Source: Clostridia bacterium (GTDB taxonomy: Bacteria; Bacillota; Clostridia; Oscillospirales; Acutalibacteraceae). From it: a stretch of DNA of 64,000 nucleotides. The translations under genes were made by a program, and so were the position numbers. The stretch is from contig JAFSGP010000038.1 in NCBI GenBank assembly GCA_017440755.1, positions 1 through 64,000 of the forward strand, given 5' to 3'. Under the pieces are notes generated by a model. It was not told where the DNA came from, made no database searches, and saw nothing but the letters and a program-made list of their open reading frames with translations. The stretch's first letter is position 1. Every line of letters starts with the position of its first letter. Of the stretch, positions 8,326-16,632 are shown piece after piece.

Positions 8326-9081
8326 TTATATGGCCTTGATGCCTTTACGCTGACGCGCCGCCTCATACAGCACAATGCCGCAGGCAACCGACGCATTCAG
8401 CGAGTTTATCTGTCCCGCCATCGGCAAGGACAAAATGAAATCACACTGCTCCTTAACCAGACGGGTCATGCCGTGCCCCTCCGACCCAACCACCAGCGCC
8501 ATGGCGCCTTTCAGGTCGGTACGGCACCAATCCTCGCCGTCCATGTCCAGACCATAAATCCAAAGCCCCCGCTTTTTCAGTTCCCGCAGGGTGTCTGTGA
8601 TATTTGCCACACGGGCAACCGGCACGTATTCCACCGCGCCCGCCGATGCCTTATACACGGTAGAGGTCAGCCCCGCCGCCCGTCGGCGGGGTACGATAAC
8701 CCCGTGGGCTCCCGCCGCCTCAGCAGTACGCAGGATAGCACCCAGATTATGGGGGTCCTCCAGCTCGTCACACACAATAAAGAACGGGGGTTCCCCTCTC
8801 TCCTGCGCCAGCGCGAACAGGTCCTCTACTGTGGCATATTCCTTACATGCCGCCACAGCGATAACCCCCTGATGATTCTCCGCCATGGCGTCCAGCTTGC
8901 GACCGTCCACCTCTTTAACGGGAACGCTCTGCTCCCGACAGCGGGCCATAATGGCGCCGATACTGCCCTGCCGCTCGCCACGTGCCACCAGAACACTGTC
9001 CAGCGGACGACCCGCCTTCAGCGCCTCAGTTACCGCATTGCGACCGGTTATATAGTCTTCATAGCGTTTTTGTTCTTCCAT
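8326..9081 (-). CDS. rlmB: 23S rRNA (guanosine-2'-O)-methyltransferase RlmB/TrmH family
   Basis: A 251-residue SpoU-class RNA methyltransferase. The N-terminal substrate-binding part starts with YITGRNAVTEAL. The SPOUT catalytic region shows DELEDPHNLGAILRTAEAAG (motif 1), LVVGSEGHGM (motif 2) and LPMAGQINSLNASVACGI (motif 3), which binds S-adenosylmethionine in the trefoil knot. Role: 2'-O-methylation of 23S rRNA, or a related target. The ATG at 9081 is preferred over one at 9099 because GGAGAG lies just upstream of it. It precedes the P-type-like membrane protein in one transcript. Confidence 0.93.
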   Translation of the reverse strand: MEEQKRYEDYITGRNAVTEALKAGRPLDSVLVARGERQGSIGAIMARCREQSVPVKEVDGRKLDAMAENHQGVIAVAACKEYATVEDLFALAQERGEPPFFIVCDELEDPHNLGAILRTAEAAGAHGVIVPRRRAAGLTSTVYKASAGAVEYVPVARVANITDTLRELKKRGLWIYGLDMDGEDWCRTDLKGAMALVVGSEGHGMTRLVKEQCDFILSLPMAGQINSLNASVACGIVLYEAARQRKGIKAI

Positions 9082-9113
9082 ACAAAACACTCTCCACATT
9101 TCTAATCTGTTCT

Positions 9114-9142
9114 ATTATACTACATATTGTATGGAAATACAA
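9114..9142 (-). promoter_or_regulatory. Promoter of rlmB with internal palindrome
   Basis: On the minus strand TTGTAT (9137-9142), a 17-bp spacer and TATAAT (9114-9119). The spacer holds the palindrome TACA-TAT-TGTA (9121-9131). The whole element matches the EF-G2 promoter at 37997-38025 in 26 of 29 positions. Confidence 0.85.
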
Positions 9143-9173
9143 GGCAAAACCACAAAAAATAGTGTTTTGTTGC

Positions 9174-9203
9174 AAAAAAATCACCCGACTCCCGTCGGGT
9201 GAT
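9174..9203 (-). terminator. Terminator of the GntR-ABC-lipoprotein operon
   Basis: ATCACCCGAC/GTCGGGTGAT stem followed on the minus strand by seven T (9174-9180). It starts 7 nt after the stop codon of the lipoprotein gene. Confidence 0.9.
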
Positions 9204-9210
9204 TTTTTGG

Positions 9211-10020
9211 TTACAGCATAATTGTGTCGCCTTCCCCTATGGTCCAATTCTCGTGGAAGACTTCCTCATTATAAAGCTCGTCTTGCGCCTCAATCATTGG
9301 ATTCATAAGGGCGGCGAATACGGGGACTTTCTCCTCCGGCACGCGGTACAGCAGATACCCTCCGTCATCGCCAAGCCACTCGGTAACGTAATAGGTGCTG
9401 CCCGCCAGCTCGATATCGAACAGGTAGCGGCTGAACAGCCCGTCCTTAGACCCGCCGTACAGGCTGATGCAATAATCGCTGATAAACTCCATCCCATCCT
9501 GCGGCGTGGTGGGAATCACCGTTTCATACACCTCCAGCGCCGCTGCCGCCTGTTCCTCGGTCAGGGTGTAGGTGGCGTTTACAAACCACTCTTCCTCATC
9601 GTATTTCTCATAGTCATAGGAAATGATTTCCGTTTCGTATCCGGCGGCAATGCGGGAAACCATCTCCTCATAGCGGTCGGCACGGCAGTACACACCGGAA
9701 TCGACATCGTAGTGGAAGGTCTCACCTTTCAGGAACAAGCCGTCGTGGTACACCTCCATGCTATCTCCTAAAATGTTGCTCAGCAACACCGGAACGTCCG
9801 GCTTGGTCACACAGACCGTGGGAATATCCGCCTCCCAGGGGAAATTCAAATCGCCGTAATTCGACAGCGGACGATATACCGCGCCGCTCCACAGGATACT
9901 GCCGTCCTCCTGTCGGAAAGCCTGCTCCTGCCGCATGGTATCCAACGCGCGACAGCCGGTGAAGGGCAGACAGAGAACCACCGCCAACAACAGAGCAATT
10001 ATCCGTTTTGTTCGTTTCAT
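9211..10020 (-). CDS. Putative lipoprotein of unknown function
   Basis: A 269-residue protein with a classical lipoprotein signal: KRTKR, a hydrophobic core, then LPFTGC with Cys23 as the lipidation site. The mature part is acidic, with many Tyr, Trp and Glu. I recognise no domain. It begins 12 nt after the ABC permease gene with a GGGGGAG site and is last in the operon, so it may be an extracytoplasmic accessory of that transporter, but this rests only on position. Confidence 0.8.
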   Translation of the reverse strand: MKRTKRIIALLLAVVLCLPFTGCRALDTMRQEQAFRQEDGSILWSGAVYRPLSNYGDLNFPWEADIPTVCVTKPDVPVLLSNILGDSMEVYHDGLFLKGETFHYDVDSGVYCRADRYEEMVSRIAAGYETEIISYDYEKYDEEEWFVNATYTLTEEQAAAALEVYETVIPTTPQDGMEFISDYCISLYGGSKDGLFSRYLFDIELAGSTYYVTEWLGDDGGYLLYRVPEEKVPVFAALMNPMIEAQDELYNEEVFHENWTIGEGDTIML

Positions 10021-10032
10021 AGTCTCTCCCCC

Positions 10033-10839
10033 TTACTCCAAATTCAGCCGTTTGCGAATAATGGCATGGCTAATCGCAAAATACGCCACCGCCATACCTG
10101 CAGAAAGCACTGCAAACACACCAAAGAAGCCGTGGACACACCAGAATATGTTTTCAACAATGAATTCCCCGATTTTCTCCCAGACCTCCTCCGGCGTAAC
10201 GGCAACCACGATAGAAAACACGGTACCAAGCACCTGCGAGAGAAAATAATAGCCGAAATAGACACCCACGGCGGCGGCAACGCGGTTTTTCTTAAACAGC
10301 TGTCCAACGGTGATACAGGTATAGTAGAGCAGCATCTGCGAAAAAGCCACCAACAACAGGAGAAGTAAAAACTCAACCACGTAGAATGCCAGATGGTTGC
10401 CCAGAACCTGATGCACTTCTTTTACCAGATAAGCGGCCGCCTTCAGAATCTCCACAAACACATCGCCAACCGTGAAAAGCGCCAACGAGAGAAGAGAAAC
10501 CACCAGCGTGGCAACCTCCATCAGCACTACCGCCACCACCTTCACCCAGATGTGCTGGAACGGGGTCACGGGCAGCGTAAAGGACAGATAGCCTTCACCG
10601 GTAAACAGGTTTTTATAAAACCGCATAATGCCCAGCACCACGGGAGCCGCAAGGCACACAGTCACCGCTATTATGTAGACAATAATGGAGGAAACGCTGA
10701 CAACGTTATAAATCACGGAATCCTGCTCAAACAACTGAATGCCCCGTCCCAGCAGAGCCACACCCAGCAGCACGCCCCATATCAGCAAAAGGGACCGCAA
10801 ATGGAACGCCAGTTCGTGTTTAAATAACTTCTTTACCAT
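10033..10839 (-). CDS. ABC-2 transporter permease
   Basis: A 268-residue integral membrane protein with about six segments (near 18-38, 50-80, 95-125, 140-165, 178-205 and 232-258). It starts VKKLFKHELAFHLRSLLLIWGV, the pattern of ABC-2 permeases. Its start overlaps the ATPase stop by 7 nt, so it is the membrane partner of that ATPase. In Bacillus, YtrA-type regulators control similar ABC sets that respond to cell-wall antibiotics. Whether this one does is unknown. Confidence 0.85.
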   Translation of the reverse strand: MVKKLFKHELAFHLRSLLLIWGVLLGVALLGRGIQLFEQDSVIYNVVSVSSIIVYIIAVTVCLAAPVVLGIMRFYKNLFTGEGYLSFTLPVTPFQHIWVKVVAVVLMEVATLVVSLLSLALFTVGDVFVEILKAAAYLVKEVHQVLGNHLAFYVVEFLLLLLLVAFSQMLLYYTCITVGQLFKKNRVAAAVGVYFGYYFLSQVLGTVFSIVVAVTPEEVWEKIGEFIVENIFWCVHGFFGVFAVLSAGMAVAYFAISHAIIRKRLNLE

Positions 10840-11531
10840 TTGAACACCTCCCGGAACAGCTCATCTACGCTCTTACCGTTCTCTGCGCGAATCTCGTCCA
10901 CCGTCTTTTGCAGCAACAGGTTGCCCGCCTGAATAAACAGCACCTCGTCCAACACCTGCTCAATATCCGCAATCAGGTGGGTGGAAATCAGCACCGTAGC
11001 CTCGGGGTTGTAATTGTTGATGATGGTGGAAATCACGTAATCCCGCGCCGCAGGGTCTACACCCGCAATCGGTTCGTCCAATACGTAGAGCTTTGCCTGA
11101 CGGCTCATCACCAGTATCAGGCACACCTTTTCCTTATTGCCCTTGGACAGAGATTTCAGCCGCATTTTCGGGGAGATGCCCAGACGCTCCAGCATTTCAT
11201 AGGCGCGCGCCGCATCAAAATCCGCATAAAAATCCGCGAAATACTCCACTATCTGCTGAACGGTCATCCAGCTGTTAAGGTAGATGTTATCCGGCAGATA
11301 CGCTACCTTGGTTTTGGTCACCGTGCCCGGCTTATCCCCCTCAATAAGCACCTGCCCCTCTGTAGGGGTAAGCAGCCCGTTAATCAGCTTAATAAGCGTC
11401 GTTTTTCCCGAGCCGTTGGGTCCCAAAAGACCAACGATTCTGCCGCTTTCCAGCGTAAAGCTCACGTGGTCCAAAGCCAGCACGTTTCCGTACCGTTTGG
11501 TCACGTTCTCACAACGCAACAATTCACTCAT
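10833..11531 (-). CDS. ABC transporter ATP-binding protein (YtrB-like)
   Basis: A 232-residue ATPase. Walker A is GPNGSGKTT, the signature is LSKGNKEKV (a non-canonical LSKGN in place of LSGGQ, common in this subfamily), Walker B is LYVLDEPIAGVDP and the H-loop is ISTHL. It starts with an AAGGAG site inside the end of the GntR gene (8-nt overlap). With the regulator and permease it forms a YtrA-YtrB-type cassette. Confidence 0.9.
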   Translation of the reverse strand: MSELLRCENVTKRYGNVLALDHVSFTLESGRIVGLLGPNGSGKTTLIKLINGLLTPTEGQVLIEGDKPGTVTKTKVAYLPDNIYLNSWMTVQQIVEYFADFYADFDAARAYEMLERLGISPKMRLKSLSKGNKEKVCLILVMSRQAKLYVLDEPIAGVDPAARDYVISTIINNYNPEATVLISTHLIADIEQVLDEVLFIQAGNLLLQKTVDEIRAENGKSVDELFREVFKW

Positions 11532-11886
11532 AGTCCCACTCCTTTATAAATTGCTTGGTTTCCGTTTCGGTCATTCCCAGAGTCTCCATGATGCGGAAAT
11601 ACGCCGCCGTCTTTTCCTGTCGCAGACGGGAAAGGGCCTCCTGCGCGCAGGTCAGGTCTTCCCTAACGTACCAGCCGCTACCCCGCACGGAGTACAGAAT
11701 CCCCTGTTCCTCCATGGCGTTCATCGCCGCCTGTACCGTGTTAGGGTTCACCCCCACCACCGCCGCCAGCTCACGCACCGAGGGCAGCCGTTGCTCGGGA
11801 GCAAACACCCCCATCGCAATGTCGCGACACAAATTTTCGCAAATCTGCGGACAAAGCGGACGGTGCTTATCCAGCGTCCAATTCAC
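11524..11886 (-). CDS. GntR family regulator, YtrA subfamily
   Basis: A 120-residue regulator. Residues 10-75 are the GntR winged helix (LCRDIAMGVFAPEQRLPSVRELA...GVNPNTVQAAMNAMEEQGILY), and the short C-terminal tail is the YtrA type with no ligand domain. The start is GTG at 11884-11886 with GGAGG upstream. It is first in the operon with the ABC ATPase, permease and lipoprotein. A palindrome directly downstream of its -10 box suggests autorepression. Confidence 0.9.
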   Translation of the reverse strand: MNWTLDKHRPLCPQICENLCRDIAMGVFAPEQRLPSVRELAAVVGVNPNTVQAAMNAMEEQGILYSVRGSGWYVREDLTCAQEALSRLRQEKTAAYFRIMETLGMTETETKQFIKEWDYE

Positions 11887-11902
11887 CTAACCACCTCCAT
11901 CT

Positions 11903-11920
11903 GTATTAGTTCGCTAACAC
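11903..11920 (-). promoter_or_regulatory. Candidate YtrA-type operator
   Basis: The palindrome GT(A)TTAG-TTCG-CTAA(C)AC sits between the -10 box (11922-11927) and the GTG start of the GntR gene, overlapping the likely transcription start. Position and dyad symmetry suit an autorepressor site. This is inferred from sequence only. Confidence 0.6.
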
Positions 11921-11921
11921 A

Positions 11922-11950
11922 ATAATACAATATTGCTTACGATTTGTCAA
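11922..11950 (-). promoter_or_regulatory. Promoter of the GntR-ABC operon
   Basis: On the minus strand a consensus TTGACA (11945-11950), a 17-bp spacer and TATTAT (11922-11927). A strong promoter is consistent with tight repression by the encoded regulator. Confidence 0.88.
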
Positions 11951-11957
11951 GAGGTTT

Positions 11958-11994
11958 ATGAAAACAGCGGACACAGAACCTGTCTGTGTCCGCT
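11958..11994 (-). terminator. Terminator of the carD-like gene
   Basis: AGCGGACACAG/CTGTGTCCGCT stem (11966-11994) followed on the minus strand by GTTTTCAT. It lies 18 nt after the stop of the CarD-family gene. Confidence 0.8.
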
Positions 11995-12012
11995 ATGCCG
12001 TGTCATATGTAG

Positions 12013-12525
12013 TTATTCGCCCTCAATATGTTGCCGTATGAACTCGCCCACGCGACGACGAGGGATATCCAGCGCAATGGCAAATTCCTCTTCCACCAGA
12101 CGGACAGCATCCTGCAGATAGCTCTCGTCCATCGCGGAAAGGCGCTTGCCTGCCGCTTGCTTTTCCTGCTTTTTGCAATACAGGCAACGAATGAGCCGCA
12201 TCAGCTGCAGATGGTCATCCGAACCCACAATCTGCCGAAAGGCTACCTGTCGCTCGGTGCGGTCGTCTATCCAGTCGATTTGGCCTTCGTCCACGCCGTC
12301 GAGGATATCCGTAATCTGCTGCGGTTTGAGCAACCGCCGCAGGCGCTCCATCAGCTTCGGGTTGTCGCAGGGGACGTATACGGACGAGCGCTCGTCACTG
12401 ACAGGTGCCAGCACATAATACTCCGCGCTCCCGTTACCGAAGGACATAACCTGCTTATCCAGCAGGCGACAGACCCCCGTTTTGCCGTATACGACGTAAC
12501 ACCCTTTCGTCAATTCCTCGCTCAC
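12013..12525 (-). CDS. CarD family transcriptional regulator
   Basis: A 170-residue protein. The N-terminal half (TKGCYVVYGKTGVCRLLDKQ...YYVLAPVSDERSSVYVPCDN) is the CarD/CdnL/TRCF RNA-polymerase-interacting Tudor-like domain. The C-terminal half is helical and basic, as in CarD proteins that stabilise open promoter complexes and help control rRNA transcription. The start is placed at GTG 12523-12525 because AGGGGG lies 7 nt upstream. An ATG at 12546 would lack a ribosome site and sits at the likely transcription start. It has its own promoter and terminator. Confidence 0.85.
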   Translation of the reverse strand: MSEELTKGCYVVYGKTGVCRLLDKQVMSFGNGSAEYYVLAPVSDERSSVYVPCDNPKLMERLRRLLKPQQITDILDGVDEGQIDWIDDRTERQVAFRQIVGSDDHLQLMRLIRCLYCKKQEKQAAGKRLSAMDESYLQDAVRLVEEEFAIALDIPRRRVGEFIRQHIEGE

Positions 12526-12558
12526 GTACACACCCCCTGTTTTCATAACATTATACTT

Positions 12559-12587
12559 ATTATATCATAGTGAATGCCATAATTCAA
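12559..12587 (-). promoter_or_regulatory. Promoter of the CarD-family gene
   Basis: On the minus strand TTGAAT (12582-12587), 17 bp and TATAAT (12559-12564). A second TATAAT at 12550-12555 has only a poor -35. Confidence 0.75.
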
Positions 12588-12643
12588 AGGGCAAAATAAC
12601 TAAATTTTCCTGTCCAAATATGCCACTAATAACAAGAAAAAAG

Positions 12644-13672
12644 TCAATTCGTAACATTATCGGACAAACGATACGCAAAATTACCCAAATCGTATACCGC
12701 AGAGAAAGCGGAAGCATACTGCAAGGCCTTACCCGCACCGACAGCCACACAGCAAGAGGGGTTCTCTGCCACGTGGCAGGAAATACCCGTCACCCGCTGT
12801 ATCCGCTCTGGCAACAGCGGCAAATTCGCCACACCGCCGGTCAGCCATATCCCATTTTCCATAATATCCCCCGCCAGCTCCGGCGGCGTCACCTCAAACA
12901 CCTGCTGTATCAGGTCAGTGAGGGCCTGTAGGGGCTCGCAGATGGTTTCGCATATCTCGTCGGAGGTAACGGTTTGCACACGGGGCAATCCGCTGAAGCT
13001 ATCCCGTCCCTTTGCCTCCATCGAAAGAGGTGGGTCTATCGGCAGGGCACAACCCAGTGCCATCTTGATTCGCTCCGCAGTGGGCAAACCTAATATTAAA
13101 CCGTAATGGGTACGCATATAGCGGACAATAGCCTCGTCCATCGCCACGCCGGCTACCCGCACCGAGGCGGACACCGCCTCCCCCTTCAGCGACAGCACCG
13201 ATACGTCCACCGTACCGCCGCCGATGTTCACCAGCATCTGACCGCGAGGAAGACTGACGTCCATACCCGCGCCAATGGCGGCCGCCACCGTCTCCGGCAC
13301 CAGCGTAACCCGACGGGCGCCGGCGGATACCACCGCCTCAATAAAGGAGCGCTGCTCCACCTCGGTGAGCTGCTCGGTAACGCTAACCGCCACACACGGT
13401 TTGGTAATGCGGTTGGAGCACACCCGACGCAAACAATGGCGCAACAATTTCTCCGCCAGTTCATATTCCGCAATAACCCCGTTTTTCACGGGATATTCCG
13501 CCCGAATGGAGTCGGGGGTGCGCCCCAGCATCGCCTGCGCTTCGTCGCCGCAGGCAATCACCTGACCGCTGCGGCTGTCCACCGCAATCACAGACGGCTC
13601 GTCCAGCACCACCCCCACCGCGGGGTCATATATCACAATTCGGGACGTGCCCAAATCTACGCCTAAATTCAT
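12644..13672 (-). CDS. MreB/Mbl-like rod-shape actin homologue
   Basis: A 342-residue actin-fold ATPase. Phosphate 1 is GVDLGTSRIVIY, with VVLDEPSVIAVD after it as in MreB. Phosphate 2 is VNIGGGTVDVSVLS and the adenosine motif is IWLTGGVANLPLL. MreB-type filaments under the membrane guide cell-wall synthesis. The sequence departs from canonical MreB (for example DLGTSRI rather than DLGTANT), and there is no mreC/mreD alongside, so it is probably a paralogue. It lies 24 nt after comF in the recD2-comF run. The ribosome site is GAGGAG. Confidence 0.85.
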   Translation of the reverse strand: MNLGVDLGTSRIVIYDPAVGVVLDEPSVIAVDSRSGQVIACGDEAQAMLGRTPDSIRAEYPVKNGVIAEYELAEKLLRHCLRRVCSNRITKPCVAVSVTEQLTEVEQRSFIEAVVSAGARRVTLVPETVAAAIGAGMDVSLPRGQMLVNIGGGTVDVSVLSLKGEAVSASVRVAGVAMDEAIVRYMRTHYGLILGLPTAERIKMALGCALPIDPPLSMEAKGRDSFSGLPRVQTVTSDEICETICEPLQALTDLIQQVFEVTPPELAGDIMENGIWLTGGVANLPLLPERIQRVTGISCHVAENPSCCVAVGAGKALQYASAFSAVYDLGNFAYRLSDNVTN

Positions 13673-13696
13673 CGACCGTTTCTCCTCTTTCGCTTG

Positions 13697-14404
13697 TCAT
13701 TCTCCGTCTTTTTTCAACACAGCGGCAACCGCTGTAATCGCGTACACCTCTTCGACACCGTAAATCTTCAGCATCTTGGCGCACTCGTCCAAGGTGGCGC
13801 CGGTGGTAATGACGTCGTCCACCAGAAGCAGCGTTTTCCCCTGCACCGCGTCGGGGTCCTTCACATCAAAAGCACCCAGCAAATTGCCGCTGCGCTCCAA
13901 GGCGGTCAGTTCCTTTTGCGGGCGGGTATGTATGCACTTATATAATAGCGGCAGGTAGGGAACTCCCACGTGCTTCGCCAAACTTTTCGCCAGCAGCGCC
14001 GACTGATCAAAGCCGCGCTCTCGATGCTCTTTAACGTGCAGCGGTACGCCGGTAACGTAATCAAAGGGAATGCCGCCGTACTCTCGCCGAACCAGCTCCG
14101 CCATATGGGAGGCAAAGCCCTCCACCGTAACGCGATAGCCTCGATTCTTGAGATAAGATATCCCCTGCTTTGCCGACTCCTCATAGTAAAAAGGCGATAC
14201 ACACCGTTCAAAATGGCGGCGGCGCCCGCGGCAAACGCAGGTCTCCTCATTCCGCCCGCAACAGGGGCACAGCGGCGGTAGAATATACGGCATGGTTTCG
14301 CGGCAACGTTCACACATCTGCTGACGAGGCACAATCACCTCTCCGCACGCAAAGCAGTGGTGGGGAAACAACATAGTTGCCAACATATCAACTAATTGAC
14401 TCAC
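13697..14404 (-). CDS. comF: ComF family phosphoribosyltransferase-like protein
   Basis: A 235-residue ComF homologue. The N-terminal zinc-ribbon has paired cysteines (CFACG, CERC, CPCCG, CVC), and the C-terminal phosphoribosyltransferase fold has the PRPP loop LLLVDDVITTGATLDE. ComF is a late competence protein needed for DNA uptake in naturally competent Firmicutes; in others its role is unclear. The GTG start overlaps the recD2 stop (GTGA), so the two are coupled. A later in-frame ATG at about 14383 is an alternative. Confidence 0.9.
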   Translation of the reverse strand: MSQLVDMLATMLFPHHCFACGEVIVPRQQMCERCRETMPYILPPLCPCCGRNEETCVCRGRRRHFERCVSPFYYEESAKQGISYLKNRGYRVTVEGFASHMAELVRREYGGIPFDYVTGVPLHVKEHRERGFDQSALLAKSLAKHVGVPYLPLLYKCIHTRPQKELTALERSGNLLGAFDVKDPDAVQGKTLLLVDDVITTGATLDECAKMLKIYGVEEVYAITAVAAVLKKDGE

Positions 14405-16626
14405 AGCTTAAGCTCCACCGCCCCGCTCAAAAAGTGTCTAAGTCCCGTATACCGCAAGGTTTTGCGATTGTTTTCTATCATTCGGCCCACCGTGTCCATA
14501 CTGCCCACCAGCACCAACAGCTTTTTGGCGCGGGTTACCGCCGTGTACAGCAGATTGCGGTAGCACAGGTTGGGCGTATTGTGGAACAGCGGCAACACCA
14601 CCGCATCAAACTCGCTGCCCTGACTCTTATGTACCGTAATGGCATAGGCCAATTCCAAATCCTGTGCGTCCTGCTTGGTGTAGGTAGCCAAACGGTCATC
14701 ATACCGCACGGTGATGCAGTCCTCCCGCAGGCGAATCTCCTCCAGAACACCGATGTCGCCGTTGAAGATGCCGCTGCCACCTTCCCCGTTTTCCATAGTC
14801 CAAGGGATATCGTAGTTGTTGCGGTTGTGCATCACCTTATCCCCTACGCGAAGGGTAACCCCCTCCACGGTGACCTCGGCTTTTTTCTTATCCGGCGGAT
14901 TGAGAAGCTCCTGCAGACGGCGGTTGGTTTCCACCGTCCCTATCTCTCCTTTGCGACCGGCGCAAAGCACCTGTAGCCCCTCCAGCGGGGTGTACCCGTA
15001 GGCCTTCGGCAGACGGGTATGGCACAACTCCAGCACCGTGGCGGTGACGTCCGCCGCCGAGGAGCGTGGCATAAAGAAGCAGTCGCCCTTATTATCCGTC
15101 TCCAGCGGCTGACCGCTGACGATGCGGTGCGCATTATAGACAATGCGGCTCTCCAAAGCCTGACGGAACACCTGCGTCAGCTGTACCACAGGCACGCAAC
15201 CGCTGTCAATGAGGTCCTGCAGCACACAGCCGGCGCCCACCGCCGGCAGCTGGTCAGTATCTCCAACCATAATCAGACGGCAGCCCGTCTTGGTGGCACG
15301 CAACAGACTCTCAAACAGCATCACATCCACCATGGACATCTCGTCCACCACCACGGTATCCGCTTCCAGCGGATTGCGCTCGTTTCGCTCAAACACGGGA
15401 CTGTCGCTGTCGTCCCATTTCACCTCCAGCAGGCGGTGCAGGGTCTTGGCGTCCCGACCCGTCAGCTGGGATATCCGCTTGGCGGCGCGCCCCGTCGGGG
15501 CGGCGATACACACCGTCTCCCCCATACTCTCCAGCAGGGTGATAATGCCCCTCAGGGTGGTGGTTTTACCCGTGCCTGGTCCACCCGTGAGAATCAAGGC
15601 GCCTTTTTCCACTGCCTCAATCATCGCCCGCCGTTGCTGTTCCTCGTATTCAATTTGGAAATTGCGCTCCATCGCGTCAATTCGCAGCTGCAGGTCAGCC
15701 TCGGAAACGGTGCCCATACCACTCATAAGCAGCATGCGCATGGCAATAAACATCTCCGCCTCGTGCTGACGGGGCAGGAACAGATACAGCCGCTCTCCGA
15801 TTCGCTCCTGCCGCAGCTGCATGGTGTCAAGCATGCGCTCCACCGCGGATTCCACCGAGGCGGTAGGCACGTCCAACAGGGTACACGCAGTAGGAATCAC
15901 CTTGTCCTTCGGCAGACAGGTGTGCCCGTTGTTGAGATTGTGGCGCAGCACATAGGTGATACCCGCCTCCAGACGGTTGGGGTCCAGCTTGTCCCCGTGC
16001 AGAGACAGGCAAAGGCTGTCCGCCCGCTCAAAACTGATATATAATCCGGGGGAACACATCAGATACGGGTTTGCCTGTATGCGGGTAAGCGTGGAGGGGC
16101 CAAACCGTTTCCAACAGCGCAGCGCCTCATTGGGGGTGAGTCCGTAGCCCGCGAAGGTCATCACCACCTCGCGCAGACCGAACTGGGCGCAAAAGCTCTG
16201 TCCCATCTCGCGGGCTTTGCTTAGGGTGATGCCCTTGATTTTCGCCAGCTCCTCCGGCTCCTGCTCCAAAATCCGCAGTGCATCGGCACCGAAACGGTCC
16301 ACAATGCGGGCGGCGGTGGCAGGACCGATGCCTTTCACCGCACCGCTGGCCAGATACCGCAGAATGGCGGTTTCGTCCGTCGGCAACGTGCTTTCGCAAG
16401 CCGTCGCCTTAAACTGCCGCCCAAAAGAGGGGTGCTCGGTCCAATCCCCCTGCAGACGGAGCTGTTCCCCCACCTGCACCTGCGGCAGCGTGCCGACCAC
16501 CGTTTCCAGCGTGGTGCCGGTATCCAATTCCAGCACCGTCCAGCCATTGTCCTCGTTGCAGAAAACAATATGCTCCACCGTACCGGTCAGCATTGCCTGT
16601 TCCGTCTGTCCGCCGTACTCCGTCAC
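14401..16626 (-). CDS. recD2: ATP-dependent DNA helicase RecD2
   Basis: A 741-residue superfamily 1B 5'-3' helicase of the RecD2 type, which works without RecBC in repair and replication-fork maintenance. The N-terminal OB-like part (GTVEHIVFCNEDNGWTVLEL) is followed by helix-hairpin-helix repeats (GIGPATAARIVDRFG). The motor shows Walker A LTGGPGTGKTTTLRG, Walker B VVVDEMSMVD, motif III GDTDQLPAVGAG and motif VI AYAITVHKSQGSEFDAVVLP. Length is normal for the family. The start is GTG with AAAGGA about 11 nt upstream. Coupled to comF. Confidence 0.94.
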   Translation of the reverse strand: MTEYGGQTEQAMLTGTVEHIVFCNEDNGWTVLELDTGTTLETVVGTLPQVQVGEQLRLQGDWTEHPSFGRQFKATACESTLPTDETAILRYLASGAVKGIGPATAARIVDRFGADALRILEQEPEELAKIKGITLSKAREMGQSFCAQFGLREVVMTFAGYGLTPNEALRCWKRFGPSTLTRIQANPYLMCSPGLYISFERADSLCLSLHGDKLDPNRLEAGITYVLRHNLNNGHTCLPKDKVIPTACTLLDVPTASVESAVERMLDTMQLRQERIGERLYLFLPRQHEAEMFIAMRMLLMSGMGTVSEADLQLRIDAMERNFQIEYEEQQRRAMIEAVEKGALILTGGPGTGKTTTLRGIITLLESMGETVCIAAPTGRAAKRISQLTGRDAKTLHRLLEVKWDDSDSPVFERNERNPLEADTVVVDEMSMVDVMLFESLLRATKTGCRLIMVGDTDQLPAVGAGCVLQDLIDSGCVPVVQLTQVFRQALESRIVYNAHRIVSGQPLETDNKGDCFFMPRSSAADVTATVLELCHTRLPKAYGYTPLEGLQVLCAGRKGEIGTVETNRRLQELLNPPDKKKAEVTVEGVTLRVGDKVMHNRNNYDIPWTMENGEGGSGIFNGDIGVLEEIRLREDCITVRYDDRLATYTKQDAQDLELAYAITVHKSQGSEFDAVVLPLFHNTPNLCYRNLLYTAVTRAKKLLVLVGSMDTVGRMIENNRKTLRYTGLRHFLSGAVELKL

Positions 16627-16632
16627 GGTCGG

